This document shows, one piece after another, positions 41,561-51,360 of a DNA stretch of 57,841 nt. The translations under genes and the position numbers were made by a program. Position 1 is the first letter of the stretch; every line of letters begins with the position of its first letter. The stretch lies in contig NZ_JAQFWP010000045.1 in NCBI RefSeq assembly GCF_027706745.1, forward strand, positions 1 through 57,841, written 5' to 3'. This DNA comes from Nocardiopsis suaedae (GTDB lineage: Bacteria > Actinomycetota > Actinomycetes > Streptosporangiales > Streptosporangiaceae). The notes beneath the pieces are model-generated. The model was not told the origin of the DNA. It saw only the letters and a list, made by a program, of their open reading frames with translations, and ran no database searches.

Positions 41561-41606
41561 CGCTCCCCGCGGCCGCGCCGGGCACGATCGCGGCGGCCCC
41601 GGCGTT

Positions 41607-41612
41607 TACCCT
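41607..41612 (+). promoter_or_regulatory. -10 box TACCCT upstream of the DUF2516 gene
   Basis: TACCCT lies 39 nt before the ATG, implying a leader of about 33 nt. A GGGGA ribosome site is also present. Confidence 0.5.
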
Positions 41613-41651
41613 GAGACGAGCAGGACGCGACCAAGACGGGCGGGGACACCA

Positions 41652-41957
41652 ATGGTGCTGATGGGCTACCTGTACCAGGTCATCTACATCGCCATCTTCG
41701 TGACGACGCTGTACGCCCTGATCGAGGCCCTGCGCACGCCCGCGGAGGCCTACACGGCCATGGACAAGCAGACCAAGACGATCTGGGTGGCGATCCTGGG
41801 CGTGGGCACCGGGCTGTCGCTGCTCGCGGCGCTGGGCACCGGCGGCTTCCTGACCTTCCTATCCCTGGTCGCCGCCCTGATCTTCATCCTCGACGTCCGC
41901 CCCGCCGTGCGCGGCATCTCGCGCGGCGGCGGGAACGGGCCCTACGGTCCCTGGTAG
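41652..41957 (+). CDS. DUF2516 membrane protein
   Basis: This 101-residue protein has three hydrophobic segments (residues about 4-24, 44-64, 66-84) and the family's VGTGLSLLAALG and FILDVRPAVRGI regions. DUF2516 proteins are small actinobacterial inner-membrane proteins of unknown role. The last 99 nt of the gene are overlapped by the C-terminus of the convergent lipase-like gene. Confidence 0.82.
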   Translation: MVLMGYLYQVIYIAIFVTTLYALIEALRTPAEAYTAMDKQTKTIWVAILGVGTGLSLLAALGTGGFLTFLSLVAALIFILDVRPAVRGISRGGGNGPYGPW

Positions 41958-44267
41958 CAGCAGCGCGGCCGCGTCCTGCACGGCCGCGGCGTAGGCCGGG
42001 TCCCGCACGTAGAACGAGTGCCCGAGGATCTCCGGGTACAGCGCCTCCCCGGCCGGGATGTCGTACTCGCGCGGGTCGGGCAGCGGCGCGGCGTCGGGCA
42101 GGGTGCGCCCGCCCGCCGGGGCCGTGTGCACCGGCCCGCCGATCGGGTCGGTGACCCGCCACAGGTTGCGCCAGCGGGCCACCCGCGCCGCGGCGTCGGC
42201 CAGCGCCGCCGGGCCGAAGTAGGCGGGGAAGTAGCGGGTGTACAGGCGGTACAGCGGGGACCCGTGCGTCACCACGGCCACCGCGGGGCGCACGTGCGGC
42301 GGGAGCTGCCACACCGTGGCCGCCGCCAGCACCGACCCCTGGGAGTGGCCGGAGAGCACGACGCCCTGCCCGCCCTCGGCCGTGGCGGCCACCCGCGCCA
42401 CCAGCTGGGGCACCGCCCGCTCGGCGTAGGACGGCGGCGCCAGCGGGTGCGCCACACGGGGCCAGAACGTGCCCACGTCCCACAGCACGCCGACCGCCTG
42501 GCGGACGGGGCGCCGCCGGTAGGCGCTGAAGCCGATGGCCACCAGCGCCACCAGCATCAGCGCGCCCGTCCACGAGCCCACCGTGACCAGCAATCCCACC
42601 GCCTCCTGGAGGCCGCCGCCGCGGCCCGGGAGGGCCGGGGCCGCGGGGGCCGCGGTCAGGCGCCCGGTGCCCGCCGCGAAGGCCACCAGCGCCACCAGGG
42701 CGGCGCCGGGCACCAGCACCGCCCCCAGCGCCACCGGGAGCGCCTCGGTCATCCGCCCCATGGCGCGGGCCCAGGCGATGGTGCGCGTGCGGAAGACGCC
42801 GCGCCGGCGCCCGTACTCGGCGGCGGCCAGCGACTCCTCCTCCCGGGTGCGCCGGTGCATGCGCAGCCGGAACCACAGGACCGCCCCGGCGATGATCACC
42901 GCCTCCAGGGCGAAGGCGAGCTGGAGCCAGGAGAAGGCGGCGGGGGCCTGCAGCGGCAGGCACCCGGCGTCCTCGGCGCCCGGGTAGTGGCACCCGCCGA
43001 GGAACCCGGCGCTCTGGTAGACCACGGCGGCCGAGAACACCCCGCCGAGCAGCAGCCCGACCGCGGCGGCGGCCGGACCGGCCAGGCCGCGCATCGCGGT
43101 GTCGCGCTTCAGCGGCGTGCGCGCGTACATGGCCGCGGCGGCGGCGAACAGCACCGCCACCAGGACGCACTGGACGGCGAAGAGCGCGTTGAGGCCTTCG
43201 GCGAAGCCGGGCAGCCGCCCCTGGGCGGACCACCCCGGCCGCGGCCAGGCGGTGTACACCAGGGACACCCCGGCCAGGGCGAGGGCGGTGTCGCGCAGCC
43301 GGGCGCAGATCCGGTCGGCGCTGCGGTTCCACGTGTGGGCGGTGCCCGGCACCAGGGCCATCATCGACGCCCCGGCGACGACGGCGGCGAGCAGCCCGAG
43401 CAGCACGGTGCCGGTCGCGGTCGCCCCCTCGGCGCGGTCGTGCAGCGCGGGCGGGACCGCCGCGAGCAGGCCCACCACCGCGGCGGCGACCGCGATGTGC
43501 ACCGACCGCAGCCGCCCCATGACCATGCTGTTCCGCCAGAAGTGCGGGTTGCTCAGCGGCGCGTCGGGCGACGGGGAGGGCGCGGTGCCCTGCGCGGCCG
43601 CCTCGTACACGCTGGTGGTGCGCCGGGACAGCCGCCACAGCAGGGCCATGGCGGCCAGCGGCAGGAGCGCTCCTGCGGCCAGGGACAGCCCGGGGCGGGC
43701 CAGCAGCCCGCCGGGGGCCGACAGCTCGCCCAGCAGCGGCCGCAGTTCGGCGCAGCGCTCGCCGTAGGCGGGGCACTGCCAGCCGACCAGGTCCATGCCG
43801 ATGCCCGCGGCGGCCATCAGCAGCAGCACCGTCAGGCTGAGCGCGAGCAGCCGGGCGGCCGACCCGTAGGCGATGTCGGCCAGGCGGTGCAGGCGCGAGC
43901 GGCCGGAGCCCCCGGCGCGGCCGGTGCCCGAGGAGCCCTGGGCGATCTCGGCGTTGCCGTCGGGCGGGGCCGGGCGCATCCAGTAGGCGATGTTGGCCAG
44001 GATGAACGGCAGCAGGAGCAGCCACAGCGCGCGGGAGGCCCGTCCGGAGGTGAGGTTGCCCCAGGCGAAGATCTCCCGGGGCACCCCGGGCACGGTCTCG
44101 GTGTCGCGGGCGCGCCGCCAGCGGAAGAACCCGGCGAGCCCGTCGCCCCCCACCCGGACCGCGGGCTCCACGTCCAGCAGCTCCTCGGCCTGCCCGCCGC
44201 TGACCCCGTGGATCCGGAGCTCGACGATGCGCGGATCGGAGGGGGCGGGGGATCGGTCCTCGGGCAT
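41859..44267 (-). CDS. Large polytopic membrane protein with lipase-like GxSxG domain
   Basis: This 802-residue protein starts at ATG 44267 (MPEDRSPAPSDP). The N-terminal RIVELRIHGVSG resembles the start of alpha/beta-hydrolases. About ten transmembrane segments fill the middle. A C-terminal hydrolase part has SGHSQGSVLAAATVW (nucleophile Ser), THGSPLYRLYTRYFPAYFG and a possible His in EILGHSFYVRDP. It is probably an envelope lipase or esterase; substrate unknown. GACAAT 6 nt upstream of the ATG is a weak leaderless-type -10 box. Its last 99 nt run antisense through the DUF2516 gene, and the resulting tail is low-complexity and acidic. Confidence 0.72.
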   Translation of the reverse strand: MPEDRSPAPSDPRIVELRIHGVSGGQAEELLDVEPAVRVGGDGLAGFFRWRRARDTETVPGVPREIFAWGNLTSGRASRALWLLLLPFILANIAYWMRPAPPDGNAEIAQGSSGTGRAGGSGRSRLHRLADIAYGSAARLLALSLTVLLLMAAAGIGMDLVGWQCPAYGERCAELRPLLGELSAPGGLLARPGLSLAAGALLPLAAMALLWRLSRRTTSVYEAAAQGTAPSPSPDAPLSNPHFWRNSMVMGRLRSVHIAVAAAVVGLLAAVPPALHDRAEGATATGTVLLGLLAAVVAGASMMALVPGTAHTWNRSADRICARLRDTALALAGVSLVYTAWPRPGWSAQGRLPGFAEGLNALFAVQCVLVAVLFAAAAAMYARTPLKRDTAMRGLAGPAAAAVGLLLGGVFSAAVVYQSAGFLGGCHYPGAEDAGCLPLQAPAAFSWLQLAFALEAVIIAGAVLWFRLRMHRRTREEESLAAAEYGRRRGVFRTRTIAWARAMGRMTEALPVALGAVLVPGAALVALVAFAAGTGRLTAAPAAPALPGRGGGLQEAVGLLVTVGSWTGALMLVALVAIGFSAYRRRPVRQAVGVLWDVGTFWPRVAHPLAPPSYAERAVPQLVARVAATAEGGQGVVLSGHSQGSVLAAATVWQLPPHVRPAVAVVTHGSPLYRLYTRYFPAYFGPAALADAAARVARWRNLWRVTDPIGGPVHTAPAGGRTLPDAAPLPDPREYDIPAGEALYPEILGHSFYVRDPAYAAAVQDAAALLLPGTVGPVPAAARDAAHGGADVEDEDQGGDQG

Positions 44268-44348
44268 GCTCGGATTGTCCCACGCAGGCCACGGCCCGTA
44301 GGGGGCGACGGGCGGCCGCACCCGGCCGCACCCGGCCGCAGGGAGGGC

Positions 44349-45257
44349 TCAGGACACCAGGGCGTTGTCGGCGGTCCAGGTGTTGCAGGCGCCGGGGGTC
44401 TGCTCGTCCAGCCCGCGCTGCACCCACCGGCGGCTGTTGTCCGCCGAGCCGTGGGTGCGGTCGTCCTCGGGGCCGTCCGGGCGGTCGGCGGTGGCCTCGG
44501 AGTCGTCCAGCACCGCCCGGACGTCCTCCTCCTCCAGGGGATACGACACCGCCACCGCGCCCAGGAACACCCCGGCCATGCAGTTGGCCTGCAGCTCGGA
44601 CCGGCGCGTCCAGGCGTTCTGCGCCGTGCGGCCCTCCTCCCGGGCGCGCCGCTCGTGGTAGTACTCCAGCGCCCCGGCCTCGCCCTGCACGTGGTGCGCG
44701 TACTCGTGGGCCAGGAGCGAGGCGTAGACCGCCCCGTTCGTCTCGCCCTTCCACTTGCGCACCACGTCCTCGGTGCCGATGTAGATGCTCGCGCTGGTGC
44801 GGCAGTAGAAGGCGCCCGCATCGGAGGGGTAGTCCCGGCACGGGCTGCTGCCCGGCTCGGTCCAGAACACCCGCGACGGCGGTTCGAAGGCCAGCCCGGC
44901 CTTCGCGAACTGGGTGGACCAGGCCTGGTCCAGGCAGTCGGCGATCCCGTCCAGGAAGCGCTCCACGGAGGCGGGGTCGCCCACGTCGGGGTCGGGCGAG
45001 GGGCAGGGGAGCGGCGCCAGCCGCCCGGTGTCGTACAGCGGGTTGTCCACCAGGACCTCCCGGCCCGTGGGCACCCCTCCGGAGTCCGGGGCGGCGGCCT
45101 CGTCGGGGGCGGTGGACCCGGGCGCGCCCCCGGGGGCGGAGGACCCGCCCGCCGCCGACCACAGCAGCACCGCCAGGGCCACCGCGGCCGAGGCGAAGGC
45201 CGCGTACAGCGCGTTGCGCCCGCCGGGGCGCCCCCGGCCGCCGTACCCCTGGGCCAC
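44349..45257 (-). CDS. Neutral zinc metallopeptidase, paralogue 1
   Basis: This 302-residue protein has an N-terminal transmembrane anchor (about residues 18-38), a Pro/Ser/Asp-rich linker and a putative neutral zinc metallopeptidase domain. The zinc site is HEYAHH in LLAHEYAHHVQGEAG, with ELQANCMAGVF as the downstream Glu/Cys motif. Several paired cysteines suggest it acts outside the cell. GTG 45257 is preceded by GAGGAGG. It follows its paralogue (45269-46219) by 11 nt in one operon. Confidence 0.85.
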   Translation of the reverse strand: MAQGYGGRGRPGGRNALYAAFASAAVALAVLLWSAAGGSSAPGGAPGSTAPDEAAAPDSGGVPTGREVLVDNPLYDTGRLAPLPCPSPDPDVGDPASVERFLDGIADCLDQAWSTQFAKAGLAFEPPSRVFWTEPGSSPCRDYPSDAGAFYCRTSASIYIGTEDVVRKWKGETNGAVYASLLAHEYAHHVQGEAGALEYYHERRAREEGRTAQNAWTRRSELQANCMAGVFLGAVAVSYPLEEEDVRAVLDDSEATADRPDGPEDDRTHGSADNSRRWVQRGLDEQTPGACNTWTADNALVS

Positions 45258-45268
45258 GGTCCTCCTCG

Positions 45269-46219
45269 CTACTCGACCAGGCTCTCGTCCGCGCTCCACG
45301 TGTCGCACGCGGCGGGGTCCCGGCGGTCCATCCCGTGCTCGGTCCACAGGGCGCCGTTCTCGCCGGTCCCGTGCGTGCGGTCCGCCGAGTCGTAGTCGCC
45401 CCGGCGGCGGGCGTCTTCGAGGATATGCTCCCGCTCCGCGTCCCCGATCGGGAAGCTCGTCTCCACCGCCCCCAGGAACGTGCCGCCCAGGCAGTTGGCC
45501 TGCAGCTCGCTGCGGCGGGTCAGCCGGTCGCGCTCGTCGCCGGAGGCGGCGCTCCGCTCGGAGTGGAAGCGGGCCAGGATCCCGGACTCGCCCTGCACGT
45601 GGTGCCCGTACTCGTGGCCCAGCACGAAGGTGTAGGTCTCCGGGCGGCCGCCGTCCCAGGAGTCGGCGACGATGTCCTCCACCCCCAGGTAGAGGCCCTT
45701 GTTGGCCTGGCAGTAGAAGGCCGACGTCCCCTCGGCGGGGAACCTGCCGCACGGGCTCTGCCCGGAGGCGTACCAGAACACCCGGCTGGGCGGCTCGAAG
45801 TCCATGCCCCCTTCGGCGAACCGCTCCTTCCACGCGGTGTCCAGGCAGTCGGTGATCTCGTGCAGGAACGCCTCCATGGACTTCCGGTCCTGCGGGTCCA
45901 CCTCGGGCGCCGGGCACTCCACCTCGGTCATCTCCCCGGTGGTGCGCAGCGGGTCGCCCGCCGCGCCGCCGGTCCCGGAGCCGGTCCCGGCGGAGGCCTC
46001 CTGCGCCGACGCCGGCCGTGCCTGCGCCGCCCCGGGCGGCGCCGCCAGCTCCGACACGGTCAGGAACCCGGCCAGCCCCACCGCGCCGAGCCCGGTGAGC
46101 AGCACGAGTCCCACCGCCGGCCCCATCGGCGGGCGCGGCGGCCGTTCGAGGGGCAGCCCGCGCGTCCCCGCCGCGCTTGCCCGACCCGCGTGCGCGAAGC
46201 GCGTCCCCGTCGCGGCCAT
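45269..46219 (-). CDS. Neutral zinc metallopeptidase, paralogue 2
   Basis: This 316-residue protein has the same plan as the next gene: a transmembrane anchor (about residues 35-57), a linker and a zinc site HEYGHH in VLGHEYGHHVQGESG, with ELQANCLGGTFLGAVETSFP. Two proteins share the motif EPPSRVFW and conserved Cys positions, so they arose by tandem duplication. The ATG at 46219 has AGGAGGTGA 8 nt upstream. Substrate unknown. Confidence 0.85.
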   Translation of the reverse strand: MAATGTRFAHAGRASAAGTRGLPLERPPRPPMGPAVGLVLLTGLGAVGLAGFLTVSELAAPPGAAQARPASAQEASAGTGSGTGGAAGDPLRTTGEMTEVECPAPEVDPQDRKSMEAFLHEITDCLDTAWKERFAEGGMDFEPPSRVFWYASGQSPCGRFPAEGTSAFYCQANKGLYLGVEDIVADSWDGGRPETYTFVLGHEYGHHVQGESGILARFHSERSAASGDERDRLTRRSELQANCLGGTFLGAVETSFPIGDAEREHILEDARRRGDYDSADRTHGTGENGALWTEHGMDRRDPAACDTWSADESLVE

Positions 46220-46347
46220 GCGCCGCCTCACCTCCTGGACCACCGACCCCGGCGGCGTCGGGCCCCCGGGCACCGACGCGTCACGACCCCGTCGATTATG
46301 ACGGGTTTCCGAGGTTCGTCCGGCACCGGCCCCGGAGGGGGAACCGC

Positions 46348-46353
46348 TAAGCT
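46348..46353 (+). promoter_or_regulatory. -10 box TAAGCT for the DUF2207 gene
   Basis: TAAGCT ends 9 nt before the ATG at 46363, so the mRNA is leaderless or nearly so. Confidence 0.5.
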
Positions 46354-46362
46354 CGCTTCCCG

Positions 46363-48162
46363 ATGTCGAAGGCCGCAGCCCCGGGACGGGGCGTCCGTGC
46401 GGCCGCGGCCCTGTGCGCCGCGGCCCTCGCCGTGCTGCCCTGGGCCGCACCGGCCGGTGCGGCCCCCGCACCCGCCCCGCGCGAGGGTGCGGACACCCCT
46501 GAGGCGCACACCGTGCCCGAAGGCGCCGACGCCGACACCACCACCGTCGACATCAGGCTGCGCGTCGACTCCGAGGGCCTCGTCCACGCCGAGGAGACCC
46601 TCGTGTTCGGCTCCGGGGCGGGCGAGGCCTTCACCCGCGGCCTGGGCGCACGCGAGGAGTACGACGCCGACCGCGACCGCGTCTACCCGGTGGAGGGCGT
46701 GCGCGCCGAGGACGGCTCGGGCGCGGAGCTGCCCGTGCGCACCGAGGAGGACGGCGACACCCTCGACCTGGTCGTGGAGCGCGGGGACGCCGAGAAGGCG
46801 GTGCTCACCTACACCGTGCGCGGCGCCCTGGAGGACACCGGCGACGGCGTCGAGCTGGAGTGGACCCCGGTCGCCGGGTACAGCGCCCCCGTCGCCGAGA
46901 CCAACGTGCGGGTCGACGCCCCGCTGCCGCCGCTCGCCCTGTCCTGCACCGCCGGAGGGGAGCGCAGCTCCATCTACTGCACCTCCTCCGACATGGGCGG
47001 CCACGAGGCGCTCACCGCGCGCTTCCTGCAGGCGAACATGGTGCCCGGGCAGCGGCTCTCCATCGCCGTGGCCTACCCGCCCGGCACCGCGCCCGCCGCC
47101 CCGGTCTTCGACCGCACCTGGTCGCTCACCTCGGCCTTCGCCGTCACCCCGGTCACCGGCTCGGTCTTCGGCGTGCTGCTGGTGGGCCTGCTGGGCGGCC
47201 TGGCGGCGCTCATCCGCATCCGCGGCCAGGACGAGCGCGCCCTGCGCACCGAGTCCGGCGCGGCCGACAACGTCCCGCTGGCGCCGGTGCCCGGCCTGCC
47301 CGGCGGCATCCGCTTCCGCCCGCCCGACGGGGTCCACCCGGGCCAGATCGGCACCCTCATCGACGAGCAGGCCGACGTGGTGGACATCGCCGCCACCGTG
47401 GTCGACCTGGCCGTGCGCGGCCACTACACCATCGAGGAGCTGCCGCACGAGCACCCCGCCTCGGTGGACTGGGTGCTCAGCAAGCGGGTCCCCCCGGCCG
47501 ACGAGGAGCTGCTGCCCTACGAGCGGATGCTGATGGACGCCCTCTTCGAGCGCAGGGTCAAGGTGCGCCTGTCCCACCTGCGCCGGGGCGGCTTCGGCCC
47601 CCGCCTGGGCGCCGTGCGCGACGAGCTGTACCGGGACATGGTGCGGCTCAAGTGGTTCGCGCGCCGCCCCAACGTCACCCGGAACCGGTGGGCCACCGCC
47701 GGGATCGGGCTCACCGCCGCCGGGGTCGCCCTCACCGTGGTGCTCGCGGCCCTCACCCACGCCGCCTTCACCGGGCTGGCCGTGGTGATCGCCGGGGCCG
47801 CGATGACGCTCGGCGCCCAGTACATGCCGGCCAAGACCGCCAAGGGCAGCAGCGTGCTGGCGCACGCGATGGGCTTCCGCGCCTTCCTGATGAGCGCCGA
47901 GGCCGAGCACGTGCCCGAGGGGCACCGGGTGGAGCTGTTCTCCCGCTACCTGCCCTACGCGCTGATCTTCGACAACGTGGACCGCTGGGCCAGCGTGCTG
48001 GCGGCCGCGGGGGAGCGCGAGGAGAGCGCCAACAAGCGCCTGCCGTGGTACGAAGGGCCCGAGGAGTGGCACGTGGGCGATTTCGCCGAGTCCATCCGGG
48101 CGTTCGTGGTCACCCTGTCCGGAGTCGTCTCCAGCGCCCGCCACTTCCGGGCGCTGGGCTGA
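46363..48162 (+). CDS. DUF2207-type membrane protein
   Basis: This 599-residue protein has a signal peptide (cleavage near AGAAP at about residue 35) and an extracellular beta-rich DUF2207 domain (about residues 55-260; [19 protein letters not shown]). One transmembrane helix follows at about 265-290 and a second pair near 445-485. A cytoplasmic region between them includes [20 protein letters not shown]. Family function is unknown. GFGxSAG-type glycine-rich tails of other DUF2207 proteins are absent; the protein ends with [10 protein letters not shown]. dtd starts 23 nt later. Confidence 0.82.
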   Translation: MSKAAAPGRGVRAAAALCAAALAVLPWAAPAGAAPAPAPREGADTPEAHTVPEGADADTTTVDIRLRVDSEGLVHAEETLVFGSGAGEAFTRGLGAREEYDADRDRVYPVEGVRAEDGSGAELPVRTEEDGDTLDLVVERGDAEKAVLTYTVRGALEDTGDGVELEWTPVAGYSAPVAETNVRVDAPLPPLALSCTAGGERSSIYCTSSDMGGHEALTARFLQANMVPGQRLSIAVAYPPGTAPAAPVFDRTWSLTSAFAVTPVTGSVFGVLLVGLLGGLAALIRIRGQDERALRTESGAADNVPLAPVPGLPGGIRFRPPDGVHPGQIGTLIDEQADVVDIAATVVDLAVRGHYTIEELPHEHPASVDWVLSKRVPPADEELLPYERMLMDALFERRVKVRLSHLRRGGFGPRLGAVRDELYRDMVRLKWFARRPNVTRNRWATAGIGLTAAGVALTVVLAALTHAAFTGLAVVIAGAAMTLGAQYMPAKTAKGSSVLAHAMGFRAFLMSAEAEHVPEGHRVELFSRYLPYALIFDNVDRWASVLAAAGEREESANKRLPWYEGPEEWHVGDFAESIRAFVVTLSGVVSSARHFRALG

Positions 48163-48185
48163 GGGAGCAGCGGGAGGGAGCGCGC

Positions 48186-48611
48186 ATGCGCGCGGTTCTG
48201 CAGCGCGTCGACGGGGCGTCCGTCGACGTCGGCGGGGACACGGTGGGGTCGGTGCCCGGGGAGGGGCTGCTGGCCCTGGTCGGGGTCACCCACACCGACA
48301 CCGGGGAGCAGGCGCGCGCGATGGCCCGCAAGATCTGGAACCTGCGCATCCTGGAGGGCGAGCGGTCCTGCTCCGACGCCGGGGCGCCGGTGCTGGTGGT
48401 CAGCCAGTTCACCCTCTACGGCGACGCGCGCAAGGGGCGGCGGCCCACCTGGCAGGCGGCGGCGCCCGGCCCGGTCGCCGAGCCGCTGGTCGACGCGGTC
48501 GCCAAAGAGCTGCGCGACCTGGGCGCGCACGTGGAGACCGGCGCCTTCGGCGCGCACATGCGGGTGGGGCTGACCAACGACGGCCCGTTCACGGTGCTCG
48601 TCGAGGTGTGA
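48186..48611 (+). CDS. dtd: D-aminoacyl-tRNA deacylase
   Basis: This 141-residue enzyme removes D-amino acids (and glycine from tRNA-Ala) from mischarged tRNA. It has [13 protein letters not shown] at the N-terminus, the catalytic-site loop [12 protein letters not shown], and the cross-dimer Gly-cisPro-type motif TNDGPFT. It shares a transcript with the DUF2207 gene. A long hairpin follows the stop at once. Confidence 0.95.
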   Translation: MRAVLQRVDGASVDVGGDTVGSVPGEGLLALVGVTHTDTGEQARAMARKIWNLRILEGERSCSDAGAPVLVVSQFTLYGDARKGRRPTWQAAAPGPVAEPLVDAVAKELRDLGAHVETGAFGAHMRVGLTNDGPFTVLVEV

Positions 48612-48651
48612 GCGCGCCGGGGGCCCACCGCTCGGGTGGGCCCCGGCGCGC
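48612..48651. terminator. Long bidirectional hairpin between dtd and regX3
   Basis: The arms GCGCGCCGGGGGCCCACC and GGTGGGCCCCGGCGCGC form a 17-bp stem with one bulged G. No T tract. It separates convergent genes. Confidence 0.6.
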
Positions 48652-48685
48652 CCGGCGTCCGGGCGGGCAGGGCGGAGGGGAGTCC

Positions 48686-49375
<690 letters not shown>

Positions 49376-49416
49376 TTTCGCTGCCTCCCAATCGCGTTGG
49401 GTCGATGCGGTCAGGG

Positions 49417-50574
49417 TCATCCGGCGTGCGCCGGGGACCGGTCCGCGTCCTCGGTCCGGGGAAGCCGCAGTGTGAACGTCGACCCCGAACCCTCCTTGCT
49501 CCACACGGTCACTTCACCGCGGTGGTGGGTCATGATGTGCTTGACGATGGCCAGGCCCAGTCCGGTCCCCCCGGTCTCCCTGCTGCGGGCCGCGTCCACC
49601 CGGTAGAAGCGCTCGAAGATGCGCTCCAGGTCCTGCGGGGGGATGCCGATGCCCTGGTCGGCGACGCTGATCTCGACGGCGCTCTCGGTCTCCTCGACGG
49701 TGACCGAGATGCGGGTCTGCTTGGGGCTGTAGGCCACGGCATTGGAGACCAGGTTGCGCAGGGCGGTGGCGAGCAGCCCCTCGTCCCCCATGACGGTCAG
49801 GCCGCCGGAGTCGCCGGAGGCCAGCTCGATCCGCTTGGCGTCGGCGGCGGTGCGCACCGTGTCCAGCGCCTCCTCGATCACCGAGCCGACCTCCACCTCG
49901 TCGGGGTCGGCCATCGGCTCGGCGCCCTGGATGCGGGAGAGGGTGATCAGGTCCTGTATGACGTGGGTGAGGCGGCCGGCCTCCTGCTGCATGCGGCCGG
50001 TGAAGCGGCGCACCGCCTCCGGGTCGTCGCTGGCGTCGGAGATGGTCTCGGCCAGCAGGGAGAGCGCGCCCACGGGGGTCTTGAGCTCGTGGCTGATGTT
50101 GGCGACGAAGTCGCGGCGGACCGCCTCGACCCGGAGCCGCTCGGTCTGGTCCTCGGCCAGCACCAGCACCAGGCCGGTACCGCCGAGCGGTGCGACGCGC
50201 ACGGCGAAGGAGGTGGAGTCGGGTCCGAACTTGCGGACCGCGACCTCGATCTCGGTCTCCCGGATCACCCCGTCCCGGCGCACGTGCCGGGCGAGCGCGA
50301 GCAGGTCGCCGATGACCAGCTCGTCGCCGCGGACGATGCCGTAGGCGCGCGCGGCCGAGCTGGCCCGCAGCACCCGGTCGGCCGGGTCGAGCACCACCGC
50401 CGAGGAGGGCAGCGCGGCCAGCACCTCGGCGATCCCCGGAGGGAGGTCGGTGGGTTGCGGGGGATCGGAGGACGGGGGAGTGCGGCCCCGGCCGAGCGGG
50501 ATCGCCAGGCCGGCGCCGAGCCCGACCGCGAGCCCGACGAGGGCCGCGATCGCGGTCACGAGTTCGCCTTGCAC
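49417..50574 (-). CDS. senX3: Sensor histidine kinase SenX3/PhoR
   Basis: This 385-residue kinase has a short N-terminal membrane segment (residues about 6-27), a PAS-like domain (about 45-145) and the kinase core: phospho-acceptor H162 in NISHELKTPVG, N box LRNLVSNAVAYS, and G boxes DQGIGIP and GGTGLGL. It lacks a large extracellular loop, as in SenX3, and probably senses phosphate status through the Pst-PhoU complex. GTG 50574 is the start. regX3 lies 41 nt downstream. Confidence 0.92.
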   Translation of the reverse strand: MQGELVTAIAALVGLAVGLGAGLAIPLGRGRTPPSSDPPQPTDLPPGIAEVLAALPSSAVVLDPADRVLRASSAARAYGIVRGDELVIGDLLALARHVRRDGVIRETEIEVAVRKFGPDSTSFAVRVAPLGGTGLVLVLAEDQTERLRVEAVRRDFVANISHELKTPVGALSLLAETISDASDDPEAVRRFTGRMQQEAGRLTHVIQDLITLSRIQGAEPMADPDEVEVGSVIEEALDTVRTAADAKRIELASGDSGGLTVMGDEGLLATALRNLVSNAVAYSPKQTRISVTVEETESAVEISVADQGIGIPPQDLERIFERFYRVDAARSRETGGTGLGLAIVKHIMTHHRGEVTVWSKEGSGSTFTLRLPRTEDADRSPAHAG

Positions 50575-50622
50575 ACTTCGATCGTAAACGGACAGACCGC
50601 CGCTTTACCCGTCTGACCATGT

Positions 50623-50678
50623 GTTACAACCGAGGTTTCGTCATTATTCACCGATGCTTACGGTGAGCTTCAACTAAC
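50623..50678. promoter_or_regulatory. PHO-box-like direct repeats between senX3 and phoU
   Basis: Five 11-12-bp units follow one another: GTTACAACCGAG, GTTTCGTCATT, ATTCACCGATG, CTTACGGTGAG and CTTCAACTAAC. Their spacing and TT(C/A) starts resemble the 11-bp direct-repeat units (consensus GTTCACC) bound by Streptomyces PhoP. Units 1 and 3 fit best. Bound regulator would lie 20 nt upstream of phoU and 50 bp from senX3. Confidence 0.6.
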
Positions 50679-50697
50679 GGCTGGGACGATTGAGACC

Positions 50698-51360
50698 ATG
50701 CGCGACACTTACCACGAGGAGCTGGACGCCCTCGGCGGACGCCTCGTCGAGATGACGAGGCTCGCCCGGCATGCCATCGCCCGTGCGACCACTGCCCTCC
50801 TGGACGCCGATCTGACCGCGGCCCAGGAGGTGATCTCCGGGGACGAGGAACTGAACCGCCTCGATGAGGAGATCGAGGCGAGCGTGTTCGACCTGATGGC
50901 ACGACAGCAGCCCGTGGCCACCGACCTGCGGACCATCATCACCGCACTGCACATGTCCGGAGACCTGGAGCGGATGGGCGACCACGCGGTGCACATCGCC
51001 AAGATCGCCCGGCGCCGCCACCCCGACTCGGCCATCCCCTCCGAACTGCGCTCCATCGTCCTGGAGATGGGGCACCAGGCCGAGCTGCTGGTGATCAAGG
51101 CGGGCGAGGTCGTGGAGAACCGCGACGTGGAGAGCGCCCTGGAGCTGGACAGCGACGACGACCGGATGGACAAGCTGCGCCGCAAGCTGCTGCGCCGGAT
51201 CCTGTCGCCGGAATGGAAGCACGGCGTGGAGTCGACCATGGACGTCACCCTGGCGGGCCGGTTCTACGAGCGGTTCGGCGACCATGCGGTGCACGTCGCC
51301 GACAACCTGGTCTACATGGTCACGGGGGAGAAGCCCAAGGACTTCGAGCCGGAGGCCTGA
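50698..51360 (+). CDS. phoU: Phosphate transport regulator PhoU
   Basis: This 220-residue, all-helical protein is PhoU, which dampens SenX3/PhoR signalling and Pst transport when phosphate is plentiful. Two three-helix repeats carry the metal-binding E/DxxxD-type motifs (EELNRLDEEIEASVFDLM, ERMGDHAVHIAKIARR and ERFGDHAVHVADNLVYM). Its promoter lies in the PHO-like repeat region. Confidence 0.95.
   Translation: MRDTYHEELDALGGRLVEMTRLARHAIARATTALLDADLTAAQEVISGDEELNRLDEEIEASVFDLMARQQPVATDLRTIITALHMSGDLERMGDHAVHIAKIARRRHPDSAIPSELRSIVLEMGHQAELLVIKAGEVVENRDVESALELDSDDDRMDKLRRKLLRRILSPEWKHGVESTMDVTLAGRFYERFGDHAVHVADNLVYMVTGEKPKDFEPEA

Noticed and set aside
41884-45162. Frames of over 1000 residues on both strands across the lipase and metallopeptidase genes
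   Set aside because: Composition is that of out-of-frame high-GC sequence (runs of Arg, Gly, Pro, Ala). The real genes are recognised in other frames by membrane segments and zinc motifs.
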